Source of the DNA: Teratosphaeria epicoccoides | Taxonomy: Eukaryota; Ascomycota; Dothideomycetes; Mycosphaerellales; Teratosphaeriaceae | Direction of reading: 5' to 3' | Assembly (NCBI GenBank): GCA_021401465.1 | Contig: JADDMT010000170.1 | Span: forward strand, 1-51,783 | Length of the DNA: 51,783 nucleotides | Shown here: piece by piece, positions 51,759 to 51,783 of the stretch | Numbering within the stretch: position 1 is the stretch's first letter | Layout of the letters: each line of letters starts with the position of its first letter | The notes under the pieces: model-generated | What the model saw: only the letters and a program-made list of their open reading frames with translations | The model's database searches: none | Told to the model about the DNA's origin: nothing | Made by a program: the position numbers and the translations under genes

Positions 51759-51783
51759 TGTCATGAGTGTCAGGAGTACTGTC

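Larger units (their letters stand above)
45231..51783 (+). mobile_element. Ty3/gypsy chromovirus LTR retrotransposon, RIP-inactivated, nearly complete
   Basis: 5' LTR 45231-45720, internal region 45721-51758, and the first 25 bp of the 3' LTR (51759-51783, identical to 45231-45255) before the window ends. Order is gag, protease, RT, RNase H, integrase, chromodomain, as in Ty3/gypsy chromoviruses. Pol lies in the -1 frame relative to gag. All coding parts carry many in-frame TAG, some TAA and TGA codons where Trp, Gln or Arg is expected. A polypurine tract directly precedes the 3' LTR. The base after the 5' LTR does not start with TGG, so the usual tRNA-complementary primer site is not visible. 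Confidence 0.95.

Noticed and set aside
1..51783. CRISPR array, prophage or bacterial operon features
   Set aside because: Eukaryotic spliced genes throughout; no regularly spaced direct repeats of CRISPR type.

Overview
This is a filamentous ascomycete (Pezizomycotina) nuclear window. A Dothideomycete is my best guess, but that is inference. The evidence is short GT-AG introns of about 50-130 bp, a fungal gene set (Tom70, fibrillarin, uL22/RPL17, Pus7, carboxypeptidase Y, Fen2/Liz1-type transporter, GH17 glucanase) and flanking transposons whose reading frames are broken almost only by TAG/TAA/TGA codons of the kind made by CpA-to-TpA change, as expected of repeat-induced point mutation (RIP).

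Layout. 1-1165: the 5' end of a minus-strand Ty3/gypsy element (gag start, then a 490-bp LTR). 1740-3866: a RIP-degraded minus-strand gene of the integrase-core (DDE) family. 4120-44266: a gene island with (a) housekeeping genes: TFC7-like histidine phosphatase, RPL17, fibrillarin, an HMG-box protein; (b) a metabolic stretch: SsuD-like monooxygenase, secreted lipase, Fen2/Liz1-type transporter, a regulator with a fungal TF middle region but no visible zinc cluster; (c) a decayed secreted amidase; (d) a secreted protein built of three tandem six-cysteine modules; (e) TOM70, a GPI-type Cys-rich protein, two remnants, PUS7, carboxypeptidase Y, a conserved fungal membrane protein, a decayed NmrA-like gene, protein-L-isoaspartate methyltransferase, GH17 glucanase and a broken aldo/keto reductase. 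44460-45230 is AT-rich and gene-free. 45231-51783: a plus-strand copy of the same Ty3/gypsy chromovirus, nearly complete (5' LTR, gag, pol with chromodomain, polypurine tract, first 25 bp of the 3' LTR).

The two retroelement copies point away from each other, so the island lies between inverted repeats. The chromovirus also carries a 172-codon frame on the antisense strand between pol and the 3' LTR, with its own nonsense changes. This and the tandem Cys-module protein are the two most unusual items I see.

Exon boundaries were set by hand from GT/AG sites, reading phase and family expectation; the spliced lengths of the complete multi-exon models all come out divisible by three. Several long frames start at TTG; I moved those starts to the first sensible ATG.
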